Part shown: in pieces, positions 63,108 to 64,000 of the stretch
Layout: each line of letters opens with the position of its first letter
Position numbering within the stretch: position 1 is the first letter of the stretch
NCBI GenBank assembly: GCA_946811695.1
Contig: OX328128.1
Span: 76,850,821-76,914,820, forward strand
Direction of reading: 5' to 3'
Source: Gonocerus acuteangulatus
Taxonomy: Eukaryota; Arthropoda; Insecta; Hemiptera; Coreidae
DNA length: 64,000 bases
The notes under the pieces: model-generated
The model's database searches: none
What the model was told of the DNA's origin: nothing
What the model saw: the letters and a program-made list of their open reading frames with translations, nothing else
Program-made: the position numbers and the translations under genes

Positions 63108-63190
63108 GTAGACTCTCCCTAATCTGGCGTCGTCGGGACCGGATTCCTTCTACAGATTAGGGAAAATGCTGGATTAGAGAATTCAGTTAG
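63108..63190. mobile_element. Possible pogo/Tigger-type terminal fragment
   Basis: CAGTAGACTCTCCCTAATCTGGC resembles pogo/Tigger ends (CAGT...CTCT..ATC.GG). The next 60 bases contain 'agattaggga' and 'ctggattaga', partial complements, as in a short hairpin MITE. The second end is not clear. Confidence 0.35.
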
Positions 63191-63888
63191 AAGTGGTCAC
63201 CTATGTATTTGAATGTTGGAGCTCTAGCGGCCCCCAAAATGATCCGAAATTTGATAAAATTTGCTTCAAAAATCATCTTTATCAGTCTATTGGTAAAGTT
63301 CGTTTACAAGTAGAATTCGTTGCTATTCATCCTTCATTCAATTCGATGAATATCGTAACTTTTTATTTTGATTCATTATTGAATAACAATGATTTATTGA
63401 ATAAAAATGATTTATCGAGTGAAAGTTATTTATTCTAATGACTTTTTTTTTTTAATGAAATTGATTTATTTGACTGAAATTTTTCGTTAAATACAAGTAT
63501 TTTAACAATATTTTCTAATAAAAAGGACTACGTTTATTAAAATTTTTCTTACTTTTAATAACAATTATTTATTTAAGTGATATTGTTTACTGAACTTTAA
63601 AAGAATCTGAGTTTGTTGTTCAATGAACCACATTATTTGAAATGTATAAAAATAATGAAAGAAGAATGAAAAATAATTAATTATTCACTAAATAAAAAAT
63701 CATTCAATGAATAACTTCATCAATGAATAAATTATTATTCAATGAAATTTATTTGAATGATTATTGAATAATTTTCTACTCTGGTGGACACCCTGTGTAT
63801 CCATAAATAGTAAATATGTACATTAAAATATAATTCTATTACTACATTATTATAATTTTTGTTCTAAAGGAAAAATTAGAATTTCAAG
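63191..63888. other. AT-rich DNA upstream of the last gene
   Basis: 63340-63770 is made of TTTATTGAATAA- and AATGATTTATTGAA-like words, and CACCCTGTGTA stands at 63788. It presumably contains the promoter or 5' UTR of the gene starting at 63889. No motif is claimed. Confidence 0.4.
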
Positions 63889-64000
63889 ATGAGTAGAGAT
63901 GAGTCGGAATCATCGGAGAATGAGAGCGGCGATGAATTGGACGAACCCAGTATGCCAGCAGTCTGCCTGTTCTGCAGCCATACATCGGACTCAATCGAAG
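63889..64000 (+). CDS. Probable arginine methyltransferase 3 (PRMT3), N-terminus, partial
   Basis: ATG at 63889 in a fair context (TTTCAAGATGAG). The 37 codons in the window read MSRDESESSENESGDE, an acidic Ser/Glu tract, then VCLFCSHTSDSIE. PRMT3 has just this layout: an acidic start followed by a C2H2 zinc finger beginning CLFC, which binds ribosomal protein S2, ahead of the methyltransferase domain. The catalytic domain lies outside the window, so the assignment rests on this short stretch. Another zinc-finger protein with an acidic start is the alternative. Confidence 0.5.
   Translation, partial: MSRDESESSENESGDELDEPSMPAVCLFCSHTSDSIE

Overview
This is a repeat-dominated, AT-rich stretch of animal nuclear DNA, most likely from an arthropod and probably an insect. 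Coding sequence is split by introns with GT..AG borders. The mobile elements are types common in insects: a CsRn1-type Gypsy element primed by tRNA-Trp, Merlin, mariner, Jockey-like and Penelope-like fragments, tRNA-derived SINEs and Helentron-like elements. The species is not identified. There is one 200-base assembly gap (5365-5564).

Three host genes can be supported. (1) A minus-strand gene starts at 12703 and runs leftward through small exons at 12682-12703, 7221-7315, 2492-2539 and 501-620. Their phases match, and it leaves the window with a Ser/Glu/Asn-rich product that I do not recognise. (2) A plus-strand gene has exons at 43692-44034 (start uncertain), 44789-45082 and 54346-54633. 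All junctions are phase 0, and a stop codon and AATAAA follow. It encodes a charged, probably helical protein of unknown function. The end of its middle exon has been copied several times at a 150-bp period together with working-looking splice sites. (3) At the right edge, from 63889, begins an acidic N-terminus with a CxxC zinc-finger start that resembles arginine methyltransferase PRMT3.

Layout: 0-8 kb holds the small-exon gene plus mariner and Jockey-like relics. 8-17.8 kb holds its first intron and upstream DNA, with SINEs and Helentron-like copies. 17.8-23.1 kb is a CsRn1-type Gypsy element inserted in the (TA)n core of a Helentron-like element, followed by a 540-bp foldback. 23.9-30.1 kb is a cluster of four Helentron-like 'family B' copies, one of which carries a duplicated protein-coding fragment. 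30.1-34.8 kb has a Penelope-like fragment split by a hAT-type MITE, a LINE RNase H relic and a 24-bp minisatellite. 34.8-43.1 kb contains a nearly perfect 3802-bp tandem duplication. 43.1-54.6 kb is the second host gene, whose 9.3-kb intron contains a 6-kb DNA transposon with 0.6-kb inverted ends and an unclassified transposase gene, itself hit by a Merlin MITE. 54.9-61.3 kb is a Merlin transposon with an ISXO2-like transposase, interrupted by a second Gypsy-like LTR element, followed by a Merlin MITE. 61.3-63.9 kb is AT-rich DNA with SINEs before the PRMT3-like gene.

Almost all element-borne genes here are broken by frameshifts, stops, deletions or insertions. The most interesting structures are two Helentron-like families whose terminal pairing motifs have changed together, the cassette-exon array, the unclassified long-TIR transposon, and Merlin elements carrying NRF-1-like palindromes. 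No software could be run: boundaries come from reading repeats, splice motifs and target duplications by eye.
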